Assembly: GCF_024628865.1 (NCBI RefSeq)
Contig: NZ_CP102384.1
Coordinates: 2,119,001 to 2,183,000 of the forward strand
DNA from: Sphingopyxis sp. DBS4
GTDB taxonomy: Bacteria > Pseudomonadota > Alphaproteobacteria > Sphingomonadales > Sphingomonadaceae
Direction of reading: 5' to 3'
DNA length: 64,000 nucleotides
Shown: one piece after another, positions 27,384 to 34,419 of the stretch
How positions within the stretch are numbered: position 1 is the first letter of the stretch
Layout of the letters: every line of letters begins with the position of its first letter
Translations under genes and position numbers: made by a program
Notes under the pieces: model-generated
What the model was told of the DNA's origin: nothing
Databases searched by the model: none
The model's input: only the letters and a program-made list of their open reading frames with translations

Positions 27384-28018
27384 GTGGATCTCAATCAACT
27401 CCTTTATCATCACCAGATGGCGCTGATCGCAGCGAACCGCGCCCACCGCGATGGGCGGCCCCACGCCAATTTCGATCTTCCGCGCTATTATGCGAAGCGG
27501 ATCGGCGAGTATCGCGCGCGGCGCGGCCTCGGCGTCGGTCCGGCCCTCATGGCCGATCGAGACGGCGGCCCGCGCGCGGATCCTCCGACCTCGGCACAGG
27601 GCGACGACTATCCGGTTTTTCTTGGCGACACGCTGGTTGCCGAACTTCTCGTCAACAAGGCGCTGGCCATGACCGAGGCCGAGCGCGCGGCATGCGCGCT
27701 GGGCGGCATAGCCGAGCGCTTGACCGATCTCCACGAAGAGCTGTGGGTCATCGGACACGATATCTACCAGGCCCTCGATCTCGACGAGGAAAAACTCGCG
27801 AAGCTGGCTGCCGACCTGCCTCCGCCCCCCCCCACGAACGGCAGGCCGTGCATCTGCGGCCTTTCCGCCCGCAGTCGGACGAGGGCATCGTCCATAGCTA
27901 TGTTGACCAGTTCAGCGTGGGAAGCTTTCGCTATACCAATATCGAGGATGCCCGCGCCGCGCTGCGTCGTCAGCGCGAGAGCGCTGCGAATTCCGGGAGG
28001 CAAGCCAATGATGCCTGA
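27384..28018 (+). pseudogene. YHHQMA-family protein with a frameshift at a C9 tract
   Basis: GTG 27384 gives [20 protein letters not shown], then DLPRYYAKRIGEYRARRGL and GDTLVAELLVNKALAMTEAE, matching the 25224-26054 protein block by block. At 27825-27833 a run of nine C occurs in a Pro codon stretch. The current frame then becomes nonsense, while the next frame reads HERQAVHLRPFRPQ and RYTNIEDARAALRRQRES to a TGA at 28018, overlapping the next gene. Ten C would give an intact protein of about 210 residues. The gene is therefore an indel pseudogene, a sequencing error, or phase variable. Confidence 0.7.
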
Positions 28019-28304
28019 CCGCAAGGAGATGCCGGCGGCGCGCGCGCGGACCAATCCGTTCAGGCGGCGCCGGCCCTTCGCACCGCTTCCGCCGCAAGAA
28101 GCGAAGCGTCAGGGCGCGATCAGCGCGCTCGCTTTCCAGTTGCTCGGCGGGCGCGATCCCGCGCTGACCTTCCTGAATGGCGAAAGCGCCGAATTGCGCG
28201 GCCGCCCGATCGCAATCGCCACCCTGAGCGATACGGGCTACGCTCTCGTCGAGCGGGAAATCCGCTCGCGCGCGGCCGAGACCGGTGAGCGCCATGTCAG
28301 GTGA
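28008..28304 (+). CDS. MbcA/ParS-like small protein (paralogue 2)
   Basis: 98 residues from ATG 28008 (ATG 28011 also possible; SD GGGAGG). A basic N-terminus (ARARTNPFRRRRPFAP) precedes the domain QGAISALAFQLLGGRDPALT, FLNGESAELRGRPIAIATLS, which matches the 13623 protein and resembles the DUF2384 fold. No RES toxin lies nearby. It overlaps the end of the YHHQMA gene and the next gene, forming a tight operon. Confidence 0.72.
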   Translation: MMPDRKEMPAARARTNPFRRRRPFAPLPPQEAKRQGAISALAFQLLGGRDPALTFLNGESAELRGRPIAIATLSDTGYALVEREIRSRAAETGERHVR

Positions 28305-28527
28305 TCGGGAAGCCGCGCGGCATATCACGCGCACATGGTTCGAGTGGGAAATCGACGGGCTGGCACGCAAAGTCATTCTTGTCGTCGAAACCGATCTGGC
28401 CATGCAGCCCGACGAGCAGGACTATGACGCGCTTACTCTCGACATGCTGCGTACGGAAGCGATCGCCCGGTCGCGGGCGTCGCCCGGCGCGATCGATCGC
28501 ATTCGCATCGTGCCCGTTCGCTACTAG
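28294..28527 (+). CDS. Hypothetical 77-residue protein coupled to the MbcA-like gene
   Basis: From ATG 28294, overlapping the previous gene by 11 bases (28285 is another possible start). The sequence reads as alternating strand and helix (HITRTWFEWEIDGLARKVIL, VVETDLAMQPDEQDYDALTL), with no family recognised. Position matches the small overlapping gene after paralogue 1 at 13907, though the sequences are not clearly similar. Confidence 0.65.
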   Translation: MSGDREAARHITRTWFEWEIDGLARKVILVVETDLAMQPDEQDYDALTLDMLRTEAIARSRASPGAIDRIRIVPVRY

Positions 28528-28557
28528 TGGCCATGACACAGGGATGGAGCATCCGGC

Positions 28558-28827
28558 ATGGCCGATTATGAAATCACCGGCATCCGGCAAGGCGGGATGG
28601 ACGGACGGACGCATCATATCGAGGCGGTAAAAGTCGGCGAAAGCCTGTTCCTCGTCGATCAGATCATCGACTGGACGAAGGACGAGGTTCATCGCTTCTG
28701 GATATGGTTCCAGGAAGAGAGGATCGATATCGTGGCGCTACAGCACGGCTCGTCGCGGCGTTTTTATCTCACCGTCGACGGTGGCGGTTTCCCGCCGGCT
28801 GCTTTGCTGTCGCTCCCGCGCGTTTGA
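28558..28827 (+). CDS. DUF3892-like protein
   Basis: 89 residues from ATG 28558, 30 bases after the previous stop. ITGIRQGGMDGRTHHIEAV and VDQIIDWTKDEVHRFWIWF follow the DUF3892 pattern (I-x-x-I-R-x-xG, HI-x-xV, I-x-x-I), then a YLTVDGGGFPPAALLSLP tail. DUF3892 proteins are small and of unknown function, often in stress or mobile regions. It is the last gene of the operon that starts with leader copy C. Confidence 0.65.
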   Translation: MADYEITGIRQGGMDGRTHHIEAVKVGESLFLVDQIIDWTKDEVHRFWIWFQEERIDIVALQHGSSRRFYLTVDGGGFPPAALLSLPRV

Positions 28828-28916
28828 TAGCGCGCGGGATTTGGACTTTCTGCTGCACCGGAAATCGTGCGGGCCATCGCGAAGAGACTTCGGACGATCG
28901 GGCAAATCTCCATCGC

Positions 28917-28950
28917 AAAAGGGCCTCGCATCTGCATGCGAAGCCCTTTC
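28917..28950. terminator. Hairpin between convergent operons
   Basis: AAAGGGC with GCCCTTT and TCGCAT with ATGCGA form a 13-bp stem with one C-A mismatch and a 4-base loop. On the minus strand it is followed by TTTT. It lies 118 bases after the stop at 29036 and 90 bases after the stop at 28827, so it may end both operons. Confidence 0.6.
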
Positions 28951-29035
28951 ATCCTCTGCGCTCGTGACCAAAGGAAGCCCCATTGGCCTTCCCGGGTCGC
29001 GAGGAAAGCCTTTGTCATACGACAATAGGCCGATG

Positions 29036-29278
29036 CTAGGCGATGTCGAGCGCGATCGCGCCCGAGCCGGTCTTTATCACCGCGACGGGCCGCCGCGCAT
29101 GCGCGCTGCTATATCCGACAAAATCAGGTTCGAGACCGCGTTTTTCGCGAAACCGGTTGATCCGCCGGGCATAATGGTTCGGGAGATCGAAACCGGCGGG
29201 TGCTTCGCCGGCGCGGTGTGCCCGGTCGGCAGCGATCACGGCCATTTGATGATGATAGAAGAGCTGGTTCATATCCAT
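29036..29278 (-). CDS. YHHQMA-family protein, short form of 80 residues
   Basis: From ATG 29278, giving MDMNQLFYHHQMAVIAADRA, then FDLPNHYARRINRFREKRGL; the second and third blocks of the longer paralogues are absent. It therefore defines the minimal conserved unit of about 60 residues. No leader hairpin is present; an AGGA lies 9 bases upstream. It is the last gene of a minus-strand group with the cold-shock protein, IF-1 paralogue and two tiny genes. Confidence 0.75.
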   Translation of the reverse strand: MDMNQLFYHHQMAVIAADRAHRAGEAPAGFDLPNHYARRINRFREKRGLEPDFVGYSSAHARRPVAVIKTGSGAIALDIA

Positions 29279-29351
29279 GATGGTGTCCTGGTGGGGCCTT
29301 TCGTCATGCTGACGGCCGCCGTGCCGGTGATTCAGGTTCGCGCTCGCGGAT

Positions 29352-29558
29352 TCAGGCGAGACATTGGGCACGGACCGCTTCGGCGAGCCGATCCCTGTCA
29401 GCGCGGGCCTGTTCGGATTTGAACTGGCGGTTGGCCAGCGCGTGCCACGCGGCGGCCGAACGGAGATTGCGCTCGCGAACCAGTGTCAGGTCCGCCGCGG
29501 CGGCGGCGGCCTCGCATCGCTCGGCCTGTTCGCGATAATTGTCGCTGGTTGCTGCCAC
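29352..29558 (-). CDS. 68-residue helical protein of unknown function
   Basis: GTG 29558 with SD GAAAGGAA. The sequence SDNYREQAERCEAAAAAADL and AAWHALANRQFKSEQARAD is a two-helix Ala-rich pattern widely seen in small alphaproteobacterial hypothetical proteins (Y-x-x-x-A-x-x-C-x-x-x-A-x-x-T-x-x). The function is unknown. It sits 16 bases after the previous gene. Confidence 0.7.
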   Translation of the reverse strand: MAATSDNYREQAERCEAAAAAADLTLVRERNLRSAAAWHALANRQFKSEQARADRDRLAEAVRAQCLA

Positions 29559-29574
29559 GGCGCTTTCCTTTCGT

Positions 29575-29718
29575 TCAATCGATCATGTCGGCGATCAGCC
29601 GCTTCAGTTCGCGGCGCGAGAGCGTTGGCGAACGGCGCGGCGTGCGGCCTATCACGATCGGATTGCCTGCCAGCGGGAGGCCGGCGAGCGCGGGTAGAAT
29701 GGTGTTGGTCTGAAACAT
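29575..29718 (-). CDS. 47-residue hypothetical protein
   Basis: Read from ATG 29718 after AAGAAGAC. The sequence starts MFQTNTILPALAGLPLAGNP and ends with a basic helix, TLSRRELKRLIADMID. No family is recognised. It fits exactly between the IF-1 paralogue (24-base gap) and the 68-residue gene (16-base gap), supporting it as real. Confidence 0.6.
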   Translation of the reverse strand: MFQTNTILPALAGLPLAGNPIVIGRTPRRSPTLSRRELKRLIADMID

Positions 29719-29742
29719 ATTGGTCTTCTTGATTCTCAGGTG

Positions 29743-30000
29743 TCAGCGGCGCTTGCGCGCGCCGCCGGCTGGACCGCCGGGGCCGCGATCGCGGTAGACG
29801 ATGCGGCCCTTGGTCAGGTCATAGGGCGTCATTTCGACGCGGACGGCGTCGCCGACCACCGAACGGATACGAAAGCGTCGCATCCGTCCGGCGGTATAGG
29901 CGATCAGCCGATGGCCATTTTCAAGGATGACGCGGAACCGCCCGTCGGGCAGGATTTCCTCGATCGAGCCCTCGAAGCTGAGGACATCTTCCTTGGCCAT
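29743..30000 (-). CDS. infA: Translation initiation factor IF-1, accessory paralogue
   Basis: 85 residues. The S1/OB fold is clear: [60 protein letters not shown]. Compared with usual IF-1, the N-terminus is diverged ([11 protein letters not shown]) and the C-terminus extended by [18 protein letters not shown]-1 binds the ribosomal A site during initiation. A divergent second copy beside a cold-shock gene suggests use under stress. A normal infA elsewhere in the genome is assumed, not seen. Starts 15 bases after the cold-shock gene. Confidence 0.9.
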   Translation of the reverse strand: MAKEDVLSFEGSIEEILPDGRFRVILENGHRLIAYTAGRMRRFRIRSVVGDAVRVEMTPYDLTKGRIVYRDRGPGGPAGGARKRR

Positions 30001-30015
30001 TGCCGAAGGGCCGGG

Positions 30016-30222
30016 TCAGGCCGCTTCGAGATTGACCGCGGAGATCTTGCCGTCGCGGCCGGTTTCCAGTTCGTACGAGACGCGCTGGTCCTTGCCCAGC
30101 GACGCCATTCCGGCGCGCTCGACGGCAGTCACATGGACGAAGCTGTCGCCCGAGCCGTCTTCATTCGAGATGAAGCCATAGCCCTTGTCGCTGTTGAAGA
30201 ATTTGACTTTGCCGATCGGCAT
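30016..30222 (-). CDS. Cold-shock protein (CspA family)
   Basis: 68 residues with SD AAAGGAAA. RNP1 (KGYGFIS) and RNP2 (FVHVTAV) motifs lie in the beginning GKVKFFNSDKGYGFISNEDG and DSFVHVTAVERAGM; total length equals typical CspA. It binds single-stranded RNA/DNA and melts RNA structure at low temperature. As first gene of the operon with the IF-1 paralogue, it points to control of translation. It could unfold the SD-covering leaders in the same island; that link is inference. Confidence 0.95.
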   Translation of the reverse strand: MPIGKVKFFNSDKGYGFISNEDGSGDSFVHVTAVERAGMASLGKDQRVSYELETGRDGKISAVNLEAA

Positions 30223-30740
30223 GAGTGTTTCCTTTCACGAAAACAGGATATCCGCCGGCAAAAGCACCGACAGAGCTGGAAGCGTGAGAAGGGAAGAATC
30301 GCCCCGGAGCGGGGTATCAAAATTCCGTCGCAGGCGACGTTAGCAACTGTGATATGGGCCATCCTTTTCGAAAAGTCAAGTTTCTGCCTGGATTTTCATT
30401 AAATGGCGAGGGCGGTGTTTCCTGTTTTTCTCTTTGAGGACTGGAATTATTCAATCGCAGCTTCTTACGGTCGCGGCCTCTCGTCGCCTTCTCGACCTGC
30501 TGGCGGATCTGCGCGATGCGCGTCGATGTCAGCTCTGGTGCCGATATAAGCGTCGTGTGCTCTGCATGAGCTATTGATTGGGACGTCGCCAACGCGGCGG
30601 GATTGGCTGGATGTATCTATGTCCGTGCCGGGCGGAATAACCACCTTCCAGAGCCGCACAATGCATAGCTTCCTATGTCTTCTGCAATAAGCGCCGTTCC
30701 AAGAGGCTTGCGAAACCACGGCGGCCATCTGCGATAATAG
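30223..30740. other. Intergenic region, no gene supported
   Basis: 518 bases between the cold-shock gene and the reverse-transcriptase fragment. The first part is the presumed promoter and 5' leader of the cold-shock operon (minus strand). A 91-codon minus-strand reading from TTG 30592 has no SD and unlikely composition. No repeats or tRNA were seen. Confidence 0.4.
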
Positions 30741-31190
30741 CGACGGTTAAGGGGGCAACGGAACTTCAGCCTGCGGTTCGGTTTAATTCAATCGCCATTG
30801 TTAGCGTCTGTCGTGCTTGACCATTCGGCTCTCGGCGCGGCGATCGCTTGCGTCAACAACGCAGTCTGGCCAGTGTCGATATATGTAGACGACATCATCG
30901 TGTCCTCGCACGATGTTGCGACGGTTGATCATGCTTTGAGCGAAATACGCGCTGCCGCCGATGCATCCGGCTTCGTTATAAATGATGCCAAGTCCGATGG
31001 GCCCGCAGCAGAGATCACCGCTTTCAACATCCATATCGGTAGCAGGCGTATGGAAATTGCTGCTGATCGGATGGTCGAATTTCTCGAAAATATTCAAGGC
31101 GGTTCGGACGAACAAGTCGCCGGAATCCTGAATTATGTCGGTAGCGTAAATGAAGGTCAGAGGGAGCTACTTGTAGCTGGGAGGGACTAG
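30741..31190 (+). pseudogene. Reverse transcriptase, C-terminal part
   Basis: About 150 codons open from 30741. LRFGLIQSPLLASVVL corresponds to RT motif 4 (x-QSP-x-LA), VSIYVDDIIVSS to motif 5 with catalytic Asp-Asp, then INDAKSDGPAAEITAFNIHI and a thumb-like AGILNYVGSVNEGQ. The N-terminal palm motifs are missing, with a stop (TAG) just upstream. YVDD-type RTs of this style belong to bacterial defence (DRT/Abi-like) or unassigned groups more than group II introns; the class is not resolved. The stop codon is formed by the IS insertion. Confidence 0.75.
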
Positions 31191-31642
31191 GTTTCGTGGA
31201 CAAAGGGGAGCCACAGCAATGCTGAGGCGAGGCTGACGAAGCCGAGGTAGGAGCTTTTGCTCTTGTCGTACCGGGTAGCGACGCGGCGCCAGTTCTTGAG
31301 CTTGTTGAACAGACGCTCGATCTGATTGCGCAGGCGATATTTCCGGCGATCATGGAGGGCTGGTGCGCGCCCGCCCTTCTTCGCCGGGATCACGGCCTGA
31401 GTGCCCGCGATGGCGATCTCGGCGCGGATGGCGTCGGCGTCGTAACCGCGATCAGCGAGCAGGGCATGGACCCGGTCAGCGATCATGCGGAACAGCGGGC
31501 CGAAGCCCTGCACATCATGCGCCTGCCCCGGTGTCAGAACGAAGCCGAGCGGACGGCCTTTCGCATCGCATCGGGCATGGAGCTTGGTGGTGAAGCCGCC
31601 GCGCGATCGGCCAAGCGCCTCGGTTTGCTGAGTCCCCTTTTT
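31187..31642 (-). CDS. IS427-type transposase, second frame
   Basis: Continues the transposase after the A5G4 shift: GGFTTKLHARCDAKGRPLGF, the second Asp in LLADRGYDADAIR and the Glu region RLFNKLKNWRRVATRYDK (Y-x2-R-x3-E-x6-K type signature around NQIERLFNKLK). It ends FVHET with a TAG made partly from the flanking base. Together with the first frame it forms a DDE transposase of about 260 residues that appears intact. Confidence 0.9.
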   Translation of the reverse strand, partial: KKGTQQTEALGRSRGGFTTKLHARCDAKGRPLGFVLTPGQAHDVQGFGPLFRMIADRVHALLADRGYDADAIRAEIAIAGTQAVIPAKKGGRAPALHDRRKYRLRNQIERLFNKLKNWRRVATRYDKSKSSYLGFVSLASALLWLPFVHET

Positions 31643-32040
31643 ATGCCGACCGCACAATGGTGCGCCCGGACGACTGTGCTGTCGATCATGTCGGCGGTGC
31701 GATCCCGACCGGCCATCTCGGCCAAGGTCTCCAGCATCGCGTCGAACACCCCGGTCTCCACCCAGCGCCGGTAGCGCCGGAAGACGCTGTTCCACTTCCC
31801 ATATTCATCGGGCAGGTGACGCCATTGCGATCCGGTCCGCGCGATCCACATCATCCCTTCAAAATAGGGTCGATTATCGCCCGCAGGTCGGCAGCCGCGT
31901 CCTCGCTCTGATGGCAAAAGCGGTCCGATCAGTGCCCATTCCTCATCCGAAACACCGATCCGCTCGCCCAAGTCTGCCTCCCAAAAAGCAGCCTTGAATC
32001 AATCCCGAGCCACCCAGTCAAGCTTTGTCCACGAAACCTA
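31188..32040 (-). mobile_element. IS5-family (IS427-like) insertion sequence
   Basis: 853 bases including perfect 18-bp inverted ends TAGGTTTCGTGGACAAAG. If the outer TA is counted as the target duplication, the element is 31190-32038 with GG/CC ends, as usual for the IS427 group. It contains one transposase gene split over two frames at an A5G4 tract. It sits exactly at the stop codon of the reverse-transcriptase fragment. Confidence 0.9.
31534..31971 (-). CDS. IS427-type transposase, first frame
   Basis: The N-terminal half of an IS5-family transposase: VSDEEWALIGPLLPSERGRG, MMWIARTGSQWRHLPDEYG, KWNSVFRRYRRWVETGVFD and the first catalytic Asp in DMIDSTVVRAHHCAVG. The frame should switch -1 at AAAAAGGGG (31634-31642 on the plus strand), after which this frame becomes nonsense. 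It is the 5' part of the complete transposase. Confidence 0.9.
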   Translation of the reverse strand: MGERIGVSDEEWALIGPLLPSERGRGCRPAGDNRPYFEGMMWIARTGSQWRHLPDEYGKWNSVFRRYRRWVETGVFDAMLETLAEMAGRDRTADMIDSTVVRAHHCAVGIKRGLSKPRRLADRAAASPPSSMPDAMRKAVRSASF

Positions 32041-32557
32041 ACCCGAATCTATCGGCTTTCAAATACCGGATACGGGATGGCTATAAGCGCCCTTCGGTCG
32101 ATCACGGTATCCGCAAAAGGTAGGATGCTCCGGCGGCCAGCCGCTCTGTCGGAACGCTATTCGCCCAAAACGCTGAAAGTGTTGAGGAACCTTCGAAAGT
32201 CGCGGCCTCGTCGATCAATTTCCTATTCCGCGCTCCGCGGCGCGGTCTCCTAGCACTAACTGTGCTCGGCCAAATGCCCAAGCATGTCGAGTAATACCGT
32301 ACGGCGTGCGGCATCGTGCTCGACCGGCCGCTGGCGGAGAGCGAAAAGGACGGCGGTGCCCGCATTTCGGCTCGGGCTCATCAGAGGTGGAACGGCCGAC
32401 ATCAGGCGCGATGCAGTCACGCCGATACCTATAGCGAAATCTGATAGCCCTTCGCACTGCGTCGCGGCGCGTCATCACGCGCCATAACCGTCATATGAGA
32501 TTTCACCGACCCGGCTGATTTTTGGGACGCCGACGCGATCCCTGCGTCGCCGGGAAA
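32041..32557. other. Remnant-rich region without an intact gene
   Basis: 517 bases between the IS and the traG fragment. One minus-strand stretch (about 32440-32256) reads GVTASRLMSAVPPLMSPSRN and GTAVLFALRQRPVEHDA to a stop, which looks like a real C-terminus but of no family I recognise. No start, SD or terminator is visible. Probably debris between two mobile elements. Confidence 0.35.
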
Positions 32558-33030
32558 ATGTCTTAACGCCTACCAAACTCCTTGTCGGACAGATTTTCGT
32601 CGTTTTCGCGATGGTAATCGCAGGCGTCTGGATCGCCACGCAATGGTGTGCGGCACAGCTAGGTTATCAGCCGCAGCTTGGACCGGCATGGTTTGTCCTG
32701 TTCGACACGCCGGTCTATCGGCCGTGGGCGATATTTCCGTGGTGGTATCACTACGAAGCCTACGCGCCCGAGGTTTTCGACAAGGCCGGGATGATCGCCG
32801 GAGCGAGCGGCTTTCTCGGCTGCGCGTCCGCCATCGCCGGGTCGCTATGGCGCGCGCGCCAGTCGCGGCATGTCACCACATACGGCTCCGCGCGCTGGGC
32901 TACAAACGGCGAGATCGACCGCGCCGGCCTGCTCAGCGACAGCAGCGTCTTTCTCGGCCGCAAGCGGTGGCGCTATCTTCGCCACGACGGGCCGGAGCAT
33001 GTCATGGCCTTCGCCCCGACGCGCTCGGGT
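32558..33030 (+). pseudogene. traG: Conjugal transfer coupling protein TraG/VirD4, N-terminal fragment
   Basis: LTPTKLLVGQIFVVFAMVIA begins the first membrane helix; ATQWCAAQLGYQPQLGPAWF, the WWYHYEAYAPEVF loop, a second helix, and HVTTYGSARWA then MAFAPTRSG are the standard N-terminal 130 residues of ICE-type TraG. The ATG (ATGTCTTAACG) is out of frame by one base, and the Walker A motif (GKGV... after TRSG) is replaced by HTH-gene sequence. The coupling ATPase is thus non-functional. Confidence 0.85.
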
Positions 33031-33184
33031 ATGCGTCCGCATAGCCGCCGCGGTGAAACTCACCGGCATAGGTCGATCGACGCTCTACGAACTCATCAAG
33101 GCCGGCGAGCTTGAAACGGTAAAGGTCGGTCGATCAACCTTCGTCCGATACGCCAGTCTCAAGCGCCTGTTCGAGAAAAGTTAG
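33031..33184 (+). pseudogene. Excisionase-like HTH, second copy, 5' end lost
   Basis: In frame from the traG junction it reads AAVKLTGIGRSTLYELIKAG and VKVGRSTFVRYASLKRLFEK, nearly identical to residues 29-72 of the 12950 protein. The first 25 or so residues are missing, replaced by traG. GCGTCCGCATA at the junction also occurs in the intact copy A, so the deletion used a short shared sequence or an already fused element. Confidence 0.85.
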
Positions 33185-33440
33185 GTGCCATGAGCGAGCC
33201 GCAGGAACGACAGGCAAGATCGCTCGCGCCTGTCCATAGGCAATTTATCCTGCAATTTCGCGTTTTCGCCAAATGCAGGATGAAGGACAAGTAAGCCCCA
33301 CCACCGGCGTGTTCGATTCCCTTTTTTCGCGTTTCATCCCTCTTTTCGATTCCCATTTTTTCTTTGTGGTCGCGTGAGGGTATGAGTGAGGGTATGTCCT
33401 GTCCGATCGGAGAGAATATTCAATATTAACATGCCATTAG
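33034..33440 (+). repeat. ICE right-end module, copy B
   Basis: The second, diverged copy of 13034-13440 in the same orientation. It has TTCGATTCCCTTTTTTCG (33312-33329), TTCGATTCCCATTTTTTC (33345-33362) and the GAGGGTATGagtGAGGGTATG pair. The sequence on the far side leads straight into the czc locus, so this is probably the outer end of a second ICE-type element. Confidence 0.7.
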
Positions 33441-33484
33441 GTGGATGGTGTGGCTCCCGCTACCCTCCATTCCCCCATATCCGC

Positions 33485-34408
33485 CTACGCATGATCGCCC
33501 TTCTCGCACGCGGCATCGCCGCGTTCGATCTGAAGCGTCGCATGTTCGATCTCGAACCGGTCGTGCAATTGGTCGGCCACGCGCCGCCGAACCTGCTGCT
33601 CGTCTTCCGACGCGTCGACGACCACATGGGCGGTCAAGCTCCGGTCGTCGCCGGCGACCGACCAGAGGTGCAGGTCGTGGACGCTCGCGACGCCCGCGAC
33701 ATCGGCGATGGCCGCGCGCACCGCGTCGAGATCGATGCCGCGCGGAACACCCTGAAGCAGGATGTTCGTCGTATCGCGCAGCAATATCCAGGTGCGCGGC
33801 AGCACCCACAGGCCAATGGCGATGGCGACGGCCGGATCGACCCAGGTCCAGCCGGTCAGCCAGATGAGCGCCGCGGCCAGCAGAACGCCGACCGAACCGA
33901 GCATGTCCGCCCAGACTTCCAGATAGGCGCCCTTCACATTCAGGCTCCGGTCGCGCCCGCCGGCGAGCACGCGCATCGCGATCAGATTGACCACGAGCCC
34001 GAAGAAGGCGACGACCAGCATACCGACCGAGCCGACCGGCTGCGGATCGAGGAAGCGCTGGACGCCTTCATAGAGAACATAGCCCGCGATGGCGAAGAGT
34101 AGCAGCGCATTGAACGACGCGGCGAGAATCTCGAACCGTCGATAGCCATAGGTGCGCTTCTTGTCGGCCGGCCGCTGCCCGATCCGGATTGCCGCCAGCG
34201 CAATCGCCAGCGCCGCGGCATCAGTGAACATATGCGCCGCATCGGACAGGAGAGCGAGGCTGTTGAACAGCCACGCCCCCGCCAGTTCGGCGATCAGGAA
34301 GCTGCCGGTAAGGGCAAGCGCGATCGAAAGGCTGCGGGCGTTCGCACCGGCCGCATGGTCGTGCGCATGACCCCCGCCACCTTCGCCATGGTCATGCTGA
34401 TGTCCCAT
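33485..34408 (-). CDS. czcD: Cation diffusion facilitator (CzcD family)
   Basis: 307 residues from ATG 34408 (SD GGAGAG). His-rich N-terminus (MGHQHDHGEGGGGHAHDHAA), six membrane helices, metal site SDAAHMFTDAAAL in helix 2 (HxxxD type, here D and H in SDAAHMFTD) and EVWADMLGSVGVLLAA in helix 5. A ferredoxin-like cytosolic domain (about 205-300) contains VASVHDLHLWSVAGDD. It exports Zn2+, Cd2+ or Co2+ from the cytoplasm in exchange for protons. It is the last gene of the czc operon, 11 bases after czcA. Confidence 0.93.
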   Translation of the reverse strand: MGHQHDHGEGGGGHAHDHAAGANARSLSIALALTGSFLIAELAGAWLFNSLALLSDAAHMFTDAAALAIALAAIRIGQRPADKKRTYGYRRFEILAASFNALLLFAIAGYVLYEGVQRFLDPQPVGSVGMLVVAFFGLVVNLIAMRVLAGGRDRSLNVKGAYLEVWADMLGSVGVLLAAALIWLTGWTWVDPAVAIAIGLWVLPRTWILLRDTTNILLQGVPRGIDLDAVRAAIADVAGVASVHDLHLWSVAGDDRSLTAHVVVDASEDEQQVRRRVADQLHDRFEIEHATLQIERGDAACEKGDHA

Positions 34409-34419
34409 CGAATCTCTCC

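Noticed and set aside
30317..30592. Minus-strand reading of 91 codons upstream of the cold-shock gene
   Set aside because: TTG start without SD, no family, and it overlaps the presumed cold-shock leader; not supported as a gene.
30741..31190. Retron
   Set aside because: No msr/msd-like inverted-repeat region was found beside the RT, and its 5' half is gone.
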